In this document: one piece after another, positions 18,542-27,815 of the stretch | How positions within the stretch are numbered: position 1 is the stretch's first letter | How the letters are laid out: each line of letters opens with the position of its first letter | NCBI RefSeq assembly: GCF_014843825.1 | Contig: NZ_JHQR01000117.1 | Span: forward strand, 1 to 33,622 | Origin: Mesorhizobium silamurunense | GTDB taxonomy: Bacteria; Pseudomonadota; Alphaproteobacteria; Rhizobiales; Rhizobiaceae | Length of the DNA stretch: 33,622 nt | Direction of reading: 5' to 3' | Made by a program: the position numbers and the translations under genes | Notes under the pieces: generated by a model | The model's input: only the letters and a program-made list of their open reading frames with translations | The model's database searches: none | Told to the model about the DNA's origin: nothing

Positions 18542-19261
18542 TCAGGCCGATCGGGCCTGCGGAACTGCAATGGCCTGCAGCCGGATCATCTGCGACAGAT
18601 AGGACGCCTTTGCCCGCAGGAAGGCGTGCAGCCGCAGCGGATAGCCCGGAGTGACAGCCTCCTTCACCGATTGCCGTTCGCTCAACGCCTTGCGCCAGGC
18701 CTGGACGAGAGGCTTTCCCTCCAGGATGCCGAAATCAACGATCCTGTCGAACGTGTCGAAGTAGCGGAAGATCGGCCCGTAGACGGCGTCGACCAACGAG
18801 AAGCGGTCACCTGCGAACCACGGACCGCCCTGCCTTGCCGACAGCTCCGCCTCGACACGCCCAAACATTTCCGACAAGCCGTTGCTTTCCTTGAAGAACG
18901 CAGCCTCATCGGCCGCGGAATAGAAGCGGCCTATCGCATTGAGGATGGCCGAGCCGAATTCGATCCAGGCGCGGTGCCTGGCCCTCATGAGCGGATCGGC
19001 CGGGTGCAACGGATTGGCCTCCGTCTCCTCGAGGAATTCGAGGATGACGGCCGATTCGAAAATGACTTCCTCCGCGCCATCTCGCCGGACACGAAGCAGC
19101 GGCACCTTGCCGAGCGGCGAGATGGCCTTGAACCAGTCCGGCTTGTCGGCAAGGTCAACGTCGACGCGCTCGAACAGCACGCCTTTCTCGGCAAGCGCGA
19201 TCGCCGCACGCTGGACGTAAGGGCAAAGATGATGGCTGACGAGGGTGAGTCTGGCCGTCAT
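18542..19261 (-). CDS. Glutathione S-transferase, cysteine type
   Basis: A 239-residue protein with an N-terminal thioredoxin-like domain and an all-alpha C-terminal domain. C13 in HHLCPYVQRA is at the catalytic position, as in omega, DHAR-like and other Cys-GSTs, which tend to catalyse thiol transfer and dehydroascorbate-type reductions. KVPLL and FESAVILEFLEE are the glutathione-binding blocks. The ATG at 19261 is chosen over 19279 because GGGGAGAG precedes it by a few bases. One base separates it from the end of the Rieske gene, so the two are an operon. A role in detoxifying electrophiles under MarR control is likely. Confidence 0.9.
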   Translation of the reverse strand: MTARLTLVSHHLCPYVQRAAIALAEKGVLFERVDVDLADKPDWFKAISPLGKVPLLRVRRDGAEEVIFESAVILEFLEETEANPLHPADPLMRARHRAWIEFGSAILNAIGRFYSAADEAAFFKESNGLSEMFGRVEAELSARQGGPWFAGDRFSLVDAVYGPIFRYFDTFDRIVDFGILEGKPLVQAWRKALSERQSVKEAVTPGYPLRLHAFLRAKASYLSQMIRLQAIAVPQARSA

Positions 19262-19262
19262 C

Positions 19263-19568
19263 TCACTCTCCCCAGACATAGTTCAGCGCGCCATCCTCGA
19301 CGAGGGTCGACAGGAACATCAGGCGCGAGCCCTTCGGTGCCGGGCCTTCGATCCGCTCGCCGCTTTCCATGTCGAAGCGGGCGCCGTGCCATTGGCAGAC
19401 CAAGGCGCCGTCCTTGCAGTCCAGCGGTCCGCCGAAATGCAGGCAGGCATTGGCCGCGGCGCGGATGCGCTCGCCGCTACGCCAGACATGGACCTCGCGG
19501 CCGAAGAAAGGCGCCACCAGGCTGCCCGTCTGCGGAATGTCGGCCACTTTACAGATTTCGTGTTTCAT
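19263..19568 (-). CDS. Small Rieske [2Fe-2S] ferredoxin-like protein
   Basis: A 101-residue stand-alone Rieske domain. The cluster ligands are complete: C42 and H44 in CLH and C58 and H61 in CQWH. Such proteins carry electrons to oxygenases or reductases, though no oxygenase is adjacent. The ATG at 19568 has GGAG eight bases upstream. It is the first gene of an operon with the glutathione transferase and is divergent from a MarR gene across three operator-like repeats. Confidence 0.9.
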   Translation of the reverse strand: MKHEICKVADIPQTGSLVAPFFGREVHVWRSGERIRAAANACLHFGGPLDCKDGALVCQWHGARFDMESGERIEGPAPKGSRLMFLSTLVEDGALNYVWGE

Positions 19569-19580
19569 CGGAGAACTCCA

Positions 19581-19645
19581 TATAGATGTAATTGCATCTA
19601 TATGGATGCATCTGCATCGATCGTCAAGCTTGATGCATTTGCATC
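19581..19645. promoter_or_regulatory. Three tandem MarR operator-like palindromes
   Basis: GATG(C/T)-N4-GCATC occurs at 19585-19598, 19605-19618 and 19632-19645. The first extends to a nearly perfect 22-bp palindrome (19581-19602, 10 of 11 pairs). Spacings are 20 and 27 bp, the first close to two helical turns. They fill the 96-bp gap between the divergent Rieske and MarR genes, and the third ends 19 bp before the MarR ATG. Binding by the adjacent MarR protein is inferred. Confidence 0.75.
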
Positions 19646-19664
19646 TATCGAATAGAATCCCGCC

Positions 19665-20120
19665 ATGACGAAGAAGTCTCCTTCGCCCGAGGCCGTCAAA
19701 ACCTGGGGCCGCCTGATGAGCGTGTCGCGCCAGCTGGTCGAGAAGACCGAGGACGCCCTGAAGGCCGGCGGTCTGCCGCCGCTTGCTTGGTACGACGTGC
19801 TGCACGAGCTCGCCGAGGCGGGTGAGGGCGGCTTGCGCCCCTTCGAGCTGATCGATCGCGTCCTGCTGGCGCAGTACAACGTCTCGCGACTGCTGGCCCG
19901 GCTGGAGGCGGATGGCTTGGTGGAAAAGCTGCCCGTCTCGGACGATGGCCGTGGCCAGACCGTGCGCATCACACCCGCGGGGCGGGAGACGCGCCGCCGC
20001 CTTTGGGCTGTCTACGGAAAAGCCATATCGGAACTGATGGGCGACAAGCTTTCCGCCAAGGAACTGGAGATGCTGGCCGGGTTGCTTGGGAGGCTGCGCG
20101 ACGCGCCAATCATGGAATGA
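19665..20120 (+). CDS. MarR-family transcriptional regulator
   Basis: A 151-residue winged-helix protein. The DNA-binding part runs through LIDRVLLAQYNVSRLLARLEADGLVEKLPVSDDGRGQTVRITPAGRE, with the wing DDGRGQTVRITPAG. MarR proteins usually repress their own gene and a divergent operon until a phenolic or oxidant ligand binds. Here the divergent operon is Rieske-GST. The ATG has no obvious ribosome site and the transcript could be short-leadered. Confidence 0.92.
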   Translation: MTKKSPSPEAVKTWGRLMSVSRQLVEKTEDALKAGGLPPLAWYDVLHELAEAGEGGLRPFELIDRVLLAQYNVSRLLARLEADGLVEKLPVSDDGRGQTVRITPAGRETRRRLWAVYGKAISELMGDKLSAKELEMLAGLLGRLRDAPIME

Positions 20121-20139
20121 TTGCCGGCCGACCGGGCCT

Positions 20140-20574
20140 TCAGGGCAGATGCGAGGCCCAAAGAAACGCGATCGTCGCCAGCGCGCCAAGCGCGACGCGG
20201 ACCAGATGCATTTTGCCCCATCTGACGATCATTGATCTTGCCTGCGGATTGTCGGCCTCGACCTTCATCGCTTCCAGCAAACGGTTGGTCGGCATCATCA
20301 CCAGCAGTGTCCATGGCCAGGGCAGGATGATCGCCACTGCGCCGGCCAGAAAGCCAGGTCCTCCGGTTCGCCACCAGGCAATCAGCCCGAGAACGCAGGC
20401 GACCATGGCAATGGAAGCCTGCATGGCGGCGCCGCGCTTGTAGGAAGGCTGCCATTCCCGCAGCAATGCCTTGTCGTCAAGGCCAAGCCGCGCCGGCTGC
20501 TCCGCAACGCTGACATAGACTGCGGCGCCGGTGAAGGCGGCCGCAATAGCCAAGGCAAACAGACCGGCCCGCAT
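20140..20574 (-). CDS. DUF1772 (anthrone oxygenase-like) membrane protein
   Basis: A 144-residue integral membrane protein with about four hydrophobic segments. The C-terminal RWGKMHLVRVALGALATIAFL is typical of DUF1772, a family that includes fungal anthrone oxygenases but is mostly uncharacterised in bacteria. The frame opens at a TTG (20589), but the ATG at 20574 has GGAGGA five to six bases upstream and is the likely start. It is divergent from a TetR gene with a perfect palindrome between them, so it is probably the TetR target. Confidence 0.75.
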   Translation of the reverse strand: MRAGLFALAIAAAFTGAAVYVSVAEQPARLGLDDKALLREWQPSYKRGAAMQASIAMVACVLGLIAWWRTGGPGFLAGAVAIILPWPWTLLVMMPTNRLLEAMKVEADNPQARSMIVRWGKMHLVRVALGALATIAFLWASHLP

Positions 20575-20650
20575 CTCGTCCTCCGGCAAGAGAAGCCATC
20601 GGTGAAAAATAGCGCTTGCATGACTGCCGGCAATACGGCATAGAAGCCGA

Positions 20651-20665
20651 ACCGTAACGTACGGT
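20651..20665. promoter_or_regulatory. TetR operator-like palindrome
   Basis: ACCGTA (20651-20656), ACG, TACGGT (20660-20665) form a perfect inverted repeat with 6-bp arms. It lies in the 129-bp divergent spacer, 39-52 bp before the TetR start. An overlapping 11-bp palindrome is at 20658-20668. It is the likely site for the adjacent TetR. Confidence 0.65.
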
Positions 20666-20703
20666 ACGCCTGCCGACCGTGGTTAACGTCTCCCGAAGGA
20701 AGT

Positions 20704-22617
<1,914 letters not shown>

Positions 22618-22628
22618 GAAGCCTGCGC

Positions 22629-22747
22629 CAATTCTACCCTGCCGGCCATCTGCCGCGGGTTTCTGCGCTTCCGGTGCTCACGGACTTCAATGTCCGCTCC
22701 GCTCCGGTTCTCGAAACCCGCACCAGCTGACCCGGCAGGGCGAATTG
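22629..22747. repeat. Large multi-segment inverted repeat after ilvC
   Basis: Nested complementary segments: CAATTC (22629-22634) with GAATTG (22742-22747), CCCTGCCGG (22637-22645) with CCGGCAGGG (22732-22740), GCGGGTTTC (22655-22663) with GAAACCCGC (22713-22721), and an inner CGGAC (22681-22685) / GTCCG (22692-22696). Together they form one long stem-loop of about 119 nt. It could be a mobile palindromic unit, a structured 3' UTR or a small RNA. No coding capacity is apparent. Confidence 0.8.
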
Positions 22748-22776
22748 TCATCAAGCTTCCGGTCGTGAAACATCAA

Positions 22777-22803
22777 GCCGGCGGAGCGATCCGCCGGCGT
22801 TTT
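22777..22803. terminator. Bidirectional terminator between ilvC and PilZ genes
   Basis: GCCGGCGGA (22777-22785) pairs with TCCGCCGGC (22790-22798) around a GCGA tetraloop, then GTTTT follows on the plus strand. On the minus strand the PilZ stop lies just upstream and a T-rich stretch follows. It fits convergent transcription. Confidence 0.75.
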
Positions 22804-22808
22804 CGCGC

Positions 22809-23093
22809 TCAGCCATAATGCCAATGCGGTTTCGGCCCGGTGCCGGTGAACTCGACGCCGATGCGGTCCTCGCGGCGCCAGCGGACGATCGCCTTGTAGC
22901 CGATGCCGTCGGTCGCCACGTAAAGCAGGAATTCGTCCGGCACGCGCGCCTCGATCGGCACTTTCAGTTCGGCGCCGCCGGGATGCATGTTGCGCACCGT
23001 GCACTTGACCTCGGAATTGTTGATGCCGGTCAGGATCGCCGCGCCTTTCAGCACGCGCTGCCTGTGCTTGCCTCTCAACTCGTTCTCAGCCAT
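22809..23093 (-). CDS. PilZ-domain protein
   Basis: A single PilZ domain of 94 residues, the c-di-GMP receptor fold. The N-terminal RGKHRQRVLKGAAI resembles the Arg-rich RxxxR element of small alphaproteobacterial PilZ proteins, followed by VKCTVRNMHPGGAELKV and the barrel. The second c-di-GMP motif, usually (D/N)xSxxG, reads NMHPGG here, with His in place of Ser, so binding may be weakened or lost. The ATG at 23093 has AGGA ten bases upstream; a GTG at 23102 is the alternative. No neighbour suggests a pathway. Confidence 0.75.
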   Translation of the reverse strand: MAENELRGKHRQRVLKGAAILTGINNSEVKCTVRNMHPGGAELKVPIEARVPDEFLLYVATDGIGYKAIVRWRREDRIGVEFTGTGPKPHWHYG

Positions 23094-23111
23094 GGCGGGC
23101 ACGTCCTAGCG

Positions 23112-23129
23112 GATCGCGGCTCCGCGATC
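23112..23129. other. Perfect palindrome upstream of the PilZ gene
   Basis: GATCGCGG (23112-23119) and CCGCGATC (23122-23129) around two bases. It lies 19 bp before the PilZ ATG in the minus-strand 5' region, so it could be an operator or a translation-limiting hairpin. There is no T-run on either side. Confidence 0.4.
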
Positions 23130-23219
23130 GTCATGTGGGGGCATCGCATCACCAATAGACGCCCCCGCTAAATTTAAGGTTATTGCCCCGCAGGCGGTTT
23201 CTTTCTTGCCGAAAAAGAA

Positions 23220-23241
23220 ACGGCGCCGCGATGGGCGCCGT
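23220..23241 (-). terminator. Terminator of the BA14K-family gene
   Basis: ACGGCGCC (23220-23227) pairs with GGCGCCGT (23234-23241) across a 6-base loop. On the minus strand the stem runs into TTTCTTTTT. It follows the gene ending at 23264 by 22 bp. Confidence 0.75.
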
Positions 23242-23263
23242 CTCATTCTTCCTGCCGACGGGC

Positions 23264-23854
23264 TCAGATATAGGGCGAAATGCACTGCCGGCGCGGGCCA
23301 TAGTTGGGCTGGAACGTGTTGTCCCAGGCCCGATAGGACCGGTAACGGTCGTAGCACCATTGGACATGGGCCCTGGAGAGCCGCTCAGTCCGGTAGATGC
23401 GCCGCGGCTGATAGTACCGCGGATACGGATCATAGTAGTAGGGATCGTAGTAGTTGTTGTAAGCGAGGCTGCCCAGGCCAAGGCCGAGGCCCAGCCCCAG
23501 AAGGGCCGCGTCACCACTATCGAAATGCCGATGATGGCGATGATGCCGCCAGCGCCAGTCGTCGCCATCCCAGTTGCGGGAGAAATGACGGCCGCGCCAG
23601 TCGCCGCCGCGCCATCTGAAATCGCGGCCGCGCCAGTCGCCACCGCGCCGCCAGCGCCAGTCATACATCTGCGGCGAGTAGTTGTTGCCGCCGGCCCAGC
23701 TGTCGCGGACGGGGATGATCGTAGGTGCCGCCGTGCTGGTGGCGGCCGAGAGATCGGGCTGCAGGATCGGGCCGGCGATCGACGGCGCCGTCAGACCCGT
23801 CATGAGGCCCAGGGCCACCAGCCCGGAGCCGAGGGAAGACAAGAGCGGTTTCAT
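23264..23854 (-). CDS. BA14K-family secreted protein
   Basis: A 196-residue protein with a signal peptide ([27 protein letters not shown]). A low-complexity Trp/Arg/Gly region follows with repeated GGDWRGR units and a His run, then a Gly/Leu stretch ([15 protein letters not shown]), a Tyr-rich part and the BA14K C terminus ([29 protein letters not shown]). The Brucella prototype is a 14-kDa immunoreactive lectin-like protein; function elsewhere is poorly known. The ATG at 23854 has GGAGAG just upstream; the frame is open to 23881. A perfect EcfG-type promoter lies about 75 bp upstream, so it is probably induced by general stress. Confidence 0.85.
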   Translation of the reverse strand: MKPLLSSLGSGLVALGLMTGLTAPSIAGPILQPDLSAATSTAAPTIIPVRDSWAGGNNYSPQMYDWRWRRGGDWRGRDFRWRGGDWRGRHFSRNWDGDDWRWRHHRHHRHFDSGDAALLGLGLGLGLGSLAYNNYYDPYYYDPYPRYYQPRRIYRTERLSRAHVQWCYDRYRSYRAWDNTFQPNYGPRRQCISPYI

Positions 23855-23927
23855 TTCACTCTCCAAGGAGTAAGGCCCCACGCCCAGAACACCCCGGGAA
23901 GAGGCCTATTGATGGGACTTTCCGTCT

Positions 23928-23953
23928 GAACGGAGGATGAACGGAAAGGTTCC
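23928..23953 (-). promoter_or_regulatory. EcfG (general stress sigma factor) promoter
   Basis: On the minus strand, GGAAC (23953-23949), 16 bases, CGTTC (23932-23928). This matches the alphaproteobacterial EcfG consensus GGAAC-N16/17-CGTT exactly. Transcription would start near 23920 and reach the BA14K-family ATG at 23854 after about 65 nt. Confidence 0.75.
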
Positions 23954-23968
23954 GTCAACTATGACGGA
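23951..23968. promoter_or_regulatory. Palindrome overlapping the EcfG -35 element
   Basis: TCCGTCA (23951-23957), ACTA, TGACGGA (23962-23968) is a perfect inverted repeat with 7-bp arms. It overlaps the upstream edge of the EcfG -35 (23949-23953) and lies 65 bp before the divergent gene at 24033. It may be an operator controlling one or both genes. Confidence 0.5.
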
Positions 23969-24032
23969 TCAACCGTAGCGGGTAGGTAAGGGCTCTTGTC
24001 TTCGTACACGCTTGCGGGCAAAGGTCACGGCC

Positions 24033-25145
24033 ATGTCTCTGCGCCTCGCCACCTTCAACGTCGAGAACCTGATGAACAGGTTCGATTTCTCCGGCTATCG
24101 CAACCAGCTCAATGAGGACCGAACGCTGGCGCTGTTCGATATCCGGAGCGAGGCTGAGTACAGGCTGCTCGAACAGGCGCGCACCATCGCTCTGTCCGAC
24201 GACACCCGCCAGCTTACCGCGCTCGCCATAGCCGCGACCCGCGCCGACATCATCTGCATGCAGGAGGTCGACAATATCGAGGCGCTGAAGGCCTTCGAAT
24301 ATGGCTATCTATTCAAGATGATCGGACAGGGCTACCGACAGAAATACACCACCGCCGGCAACGATTCGCGCGGCATCGACGTCGCCGTGATGATGCGCAA
24401 CGAGACCGCGCAGGGGCAGCCGATCGAATTCGTGCGCATGACCAGCCATGCCTATGTTACGTTCGAGCAGTTCGGCCTGTTCACGCCGGAACTGGCGGCG
24501 CTCGGGTATCTGGCCAACGAACGCGTCTTCCGGCGCGACTGCCTGGAAATCGACGTGACGGTTGGCGGCATGCCGCTGACGCTCTATCTGGTGCATTTCA
24601 AGTCGATGGGCTCGCCGCGCAACGGGCTCGACGGCCGCGAGGCTACGATGCCGCTGCGCATCGCCGAAGCGCAGGCCGTGCGCCGCATCATCGAGGACCG
24701 TTTCGGCAAGGCCCATGCGGCCGACAGACGCTGGGCGATCTGCGGCGACATGAACGACTACCGGCAGCGCGTGAAGATCGAAGGCGACAGCTTCGACGGC
24801 TATCGCTTCCAGGTCGTCGACGAAGCCCAGTCCTCGATCAACGTTCTGACCGCCGGCGGCTTTTGCGAAAATGTCGTGGAGCGGCGGCCCGAGATGGACC
24901 GCTGGAGTTTCTATCACACGCGCGGGCCGGAGGAGCGGCATCTGTGCCAGCTGGATTACATCCTGCCGTCGAAGGCGCTGGCGGCGAAGAACGCCACCGC
25001 GGTTCCGGAGATCATCCGCCGCGGCCAGCCATGGCGCACAGTCTTTCCGTCCGGTCAGGAAGTCGAACGTTTCCCGCGGGCCGGCTGGGACAGGCCGAAG
25101 GCCTCGGACCACTGCCCGGTGGTGATCACCCTGGAGATGGCTTGA
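24033..25145 (+). CDS. Endonuclease/exonuclease/phosphatase-family protein
   Basis: A 370-residue metal-dependent phosphoesterase of the DNase I-like fold. The active-site set is visible: N9 in TFNVENL, E78 in MQEVDN, D239 and N241 in GDMND, and D359-H360 in SDHCPV. It has no signal peptide, so it is probably cytoplasmic. Substrates in this superfamily range from DNA to phospholipids and nucleotides, so none is proposed. The ATG at 24033 has AAAGG eight bases upstream. The next gene starts 4 bp after its stop, indicating an operon with the Nudix protein. Confidence 0.85.
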   Translation: MSLRLATFNVENLMNRFDFSGYRNQLNEDRTLALFDIRSEAEYRLLEQARTIALSDDTRQLTALAIAATRADIICMQEVDNIEALKAFEYGYLFKMIGQGYRQKYTTAGNDSRGIDVAVMMRNETAQGQPIEFVRMTSHAYVTFEQFGLFTPELAALGYLANERVFRRDCLEIDVTVGGMPLTLYLVHFKSMGSPRNGLDGREATMPLRIAEAQAVRRIIEDRFGKAHAADRRWAICGDMNDYRQRVKIEGDSFDGYRFQVVDEAQSSINVLTAGGFCENVVERRPEMDRWSFYHTRGPEERHLCQLDYILPSKALAAKNATAVPEIIRRGQPWRTVFPSGQEVERFPRAGWDRPKASDHCPVVITLEMA

Positions 25146-25149
25146 ACCG

Positions 25150-25869
25150 ATGAGTTTCGACCTGCCGCGCAACGTCATCTTGCCGGTCGACGATGTCGAC
25201 GTGCGGCTCGACCCAACTCCTCATCCCTTCGAACGAGACAACCAGCCAGCGATCGCCGAGAACTGGCGGCGCGAAATGGCGGCGAAGCCGGCGCTCTACG
25301 ACGGCACGGTGGTGCTGCTTTCGGCGCTGAGCTATCGCGACAGGCGGCTCATCGGCCGCTGCCATGCGGTGAGGTACTCGACCTTCATGCTTTGGCGCAA
25401 GAACCGGGAGCTCAGCGGCGCCGAACATGCCTATGCGCATGCCGTGCTGGTCGCCGGCGACAATGCGCTGGTGGCGATCCGCATGGGCTCGCACACGGTG
25501 AACGCCGGCTGCGTCTACTTCGCCGCCGGCTCCTTCGAGCCGATCGATTTCCGCGACGGCCTCGTCGATGTCGACTTCAACATGATCCGCGAGGTGAGCG
25601 AGGAAACCGGGATCGACCTTTCGGTGGCCCGGCACGGGAGGCGCTACCATGCGCTATCGACATCGAGCGGCACGGTGATCTTCCGCCGTTATCATGTCCC
25701 CGAGCCGGCCGACGAGGTTGCCCGGCGCATCGGCGCCTTCGTCGCCGGCGAGAGCGAGCCGGAGATCGAGGGTCCGGTCATTATCCGTAATGCCGATGAC
25801 CTGCCTGACGGCCTGATGGGTCACATGAAGCCGCTGATCGAATGGCATTTCGCCAACGTGCTGGCCTGA
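25150..25869 (+). CDS. Nudix hydrolase-like protein
   Basis: A 239-residue protein with the core of a Nudix helix, REVSEETG (147-154), preceded by GSFEP (127-131) in place of the usual closely spaced GG...E segment, so the box is longer than canonical. Nudix enzymes cleave nucleoside diphosphate-linked compounds. The N-terminal 90 residues resemble no domain I know. It follows the phosphoesterase gene by 4 bp; the two may process nucleotide derivatives in sequence (inference). Confidence 0.65.
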   Translation: MSFDLPRNVILPVDDVDVRLDPTPHPFERDNQPAIAENWRREMAAKPALYDGTVVLLSALSYRDRRLIGRCHAVRYSTFMLWRKNRELSGAEHAYAHAVLVAGDNALVAIRMGSHTVNAGCVYFAAGSFEPIDFRDGLVDVDFNMIREVSEETGIDLSVARHGRRYHALSTSSGTVIFRRYHVPEPADEVARRIGAFVAGESEPEIEGPVIIRNADDLPDGLMGHMKPLIEWHFANVLA

Positions 25870-25893
25870 CAAGGGTGGCGGCAGGCGAGGCGT

Positions 25894-27111
25894 TCACTCA
25901 TGCCTTAGCGCGTCGATCGGGTCGAGCCTTGCGCCGCGCAAGGCCGGGAAGAAGCCGAACACCATGCCGATCAGCGCCGAGAACCCTACGGCAAGCAGGA
26001 TGACCGCCGGGCTCGGCGCGAAGGGTATCGTCAACGTGACCGAGGCGAGGCCGGCGATCGCCAGTCCGATCAGGATGCCGATGATGCCGCCGAGCAGCGA
26101 CAGCACCGTCGCCTCGACCAGGAACTGAATCAGGATGTGGTTTTCGTGCGCGCCGATTGCCAGCCGGATGCCGATCTCGCGCGTGCGTTCGGTGACCGAT
26201 ACCAGCATGATGTTCATGATGCCGATGCCGCCGACAAGCAGGCTGACGCCGGCGACTGCGCCCAGCATGCCGGTCATGGTCGTGGTAGCGCTGGCCATGG
26301 CGTCGGCGATCTGGGTCATGTCGCGGATCGAGAAATCGGGATCGCGGTCCGGCGTGATGCGGCGCGTGTCGCGCAGGATGTCCTCGACGCGCGGCTGCAG
26401 TTCGGTGGTCGGCGTCCTGTCGTCGGCGGCGATGTAGATGTTGTCGATATCGCGGTTGCCGGCGATGCGCCGCTGATAGGCGGCTAAAGGCATGAGCACG
26501 ACGTTGTCCTGGTCCTGGCCGAAGCCGGTATAGCCCTTCGGCTCAAGCAAGCCGATGATCCTGCAGGAGGTGCGGTTGATCCGGATGGTCTCGCCTTCCG
26601 GATCGCCCGCGCCGAAGAATTGCTGACGTACGGTCTCGCCGATCAGGCACACGCCGGCGCCGGCGCGGGTCTCGGAATCGCTGAAGGGACGGCCGGAGAC
26701 CAGATTCCAGTCGCGCGCGTCGAGATAGGCGCTGTCGGTGCCGGTGACGCCCGACGTCAGGCTCTCCGTGCCGAAGATGACGCGCACCTGCTTCTGCGAG
26801 GCCGGCGCGATGGCGCGCGCGCCGCTGAGATGGGCGACCAGCGCTTCAACATCCTTGGCGGCGAGGGGACGCGTGACCTGGTCGAGCCCGCCCGGCCCAC
26901 CGGGGCCTGCCGGACGGCCGGAGCGGACGACGAGCAGGTTGCTGCCGAGTTTCGAGATGTCGGTCTTGACCTTCTCGGTGGTGCCGGAGCCGATGGTCAG
27001 CATGGCGATGACCGCGGCGACGCCGATGACGATGCCGAGCAAGGTCAGGAACGAGCGCAGCACGTTCCGGCGGATCGAAATCAGCGAAAGGCGGACGGTC
27101 TCCCAGATCAT
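25894..27111 (-). CDS. MacB-type ABC transporter permease
   Basis: A 405-residue FtsX/MacB-like permease. It has one membrane helix near residues 20-42, a large periplasmic MacB_PCD domain, and three helices in the C-terminal part beginning with LLVGGIGIMNIMLVSVTERTREIGIRLAIGA, the conserved FtsX coupling region. MacB pumps export substrates such as macrolides, peptides and siderophores from the periplasm. Here the ATPase is a separate protein, unlike E. coli MacB. The ATG overlaps the ATPase stop as ATGA. Confidence 0.92.
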   Translation of the reverse strand: MIWETVRLSLISIRRNVLRSFLTLLGIVIGVAAVIAMLTIGSGTTEKVKTDISKLGSNLLVVRSGRPAGPGGPGGLDQVTRPLAAKDVEALVAHLSGARAIAPASQKQVRVIFGTESLTSGVTGTDSAYLDARDWNLVSGRPFSDSETRAGAGVCLIGETVRQQFFGAGDPEGETIRINRTSCRIIGLLEPKGYTGFGQDQDNVVLMPLAAYQRRIAGNRDIDNIYIAADDRTPTTELQPRVEDILRDTRRITPDRDPDFSIRDMTQIADAMASATTTMTGMLGAVAGVSLLVGGIGIMNIMLVSVTERTREIGIRLAIGAHENHILIQFLVEATVLSLLGGIIGILIGLAIAGLASVTLTIPFAPSPAVILLAVGFSALIGMVFGFFPALRGARLDPIDALRHE

Positions 27112-27812
27112 GCGGCCTCGGCTTTCGCTGTATCTGAAGCGACGCGGCCGTCGAGGAAGCGCACGGTGCGCTCGGCATAGCCCACGACATCGGCCTCGTG
27201 CGTGACCATGACGATGGTGAGGCCGAGCTCGGCGTTCAGCCTGGTCAGCAATTCCATGATTTCGTGCGTGCGCGCGGTATCGAGATTTCCCGTCGGCTCG
27301 TCGGCGACAAGCAGCATCGGTTTGGTGACGATGGCGCGGGCGATCGCAACGCGTTGCTGCTGGCCGCCCGAGAGCTCGGCCGGCGTGTGATGCTCGCGTC
27401 CGACGAGCCCGACCTGGGCGAGCGCCTGCATGGCCAACTCCCGACGCTCGCGAGCGGAAACGCCGCGATAGATCAGCGGCAGCTCGACATTTTCCGCCGC
27501 CGTGGTGCGAGGCAGGAGGTTGTAGCCCTGGAAGACGAAGCCGACATAAATGTTGCGCAGCAGGGCGCGGCGGTTGCGGTCGAGCCGGCCAGCATCGACG
27601 CCCATGAAGCGGTAGGTTCCGGCGGTCGGCGTGTCGAGGCAGCCGATGATGTTCATGGCCGTCGACTTGCCCGAGCCGGACGGCCCCATGATGGCGACGA
27701 ACTCACTTCTGCGGATCGCAAGATCGACGCCGGCAAGCGCATGCACGCGCGCCTCGCCCTCGCCGTAGCTCTTCCAGACCTTGTCGAAGGTGATGAGCAG
27801 GGGAGCGGACAA
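27108..27812 (-). CDS. MacB/LolD-type ABC transporter ATPase
   Basis: A 234-residue ATPase of the MacB/LolD/FtsE group. Walker A is GPSGSGKST, the Q-loop is [11 protein letters not shown], the ABC signature is [14 protein letters not shown], Walker B is [12 protein letters not shown] and the switch His is in VMVTHEADV. The start is TTG at 27812, with GGAG seven bases upstream; no nearby ATG gives the full domain. It begins three bases after the adaptor's stop and overlaps the permease by four. Confidence 0.93.
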   Translation of the reverse strand: MSAPLLITFDKVWKSYGEGEARVHALAGVDLAIRRSEFVAIMGPSGSGKSTAMNIIGCLDTPTAGTYRFMGVDAGRLDRNRRALLRNIYVGFVFQGYNLLPRTTAAENVELPLIYRGVSARERRELAMQALAQVGLVGREHHTPAELSGGQQQRVAIARAIVTKPMLLVADEPTGNLDTARTHEIMELLTRLNAELGLTIVMVTHEADVVGYAERTVRFLDGRVASDTAKAEAA

Positions 27813-27815
27813 GGG

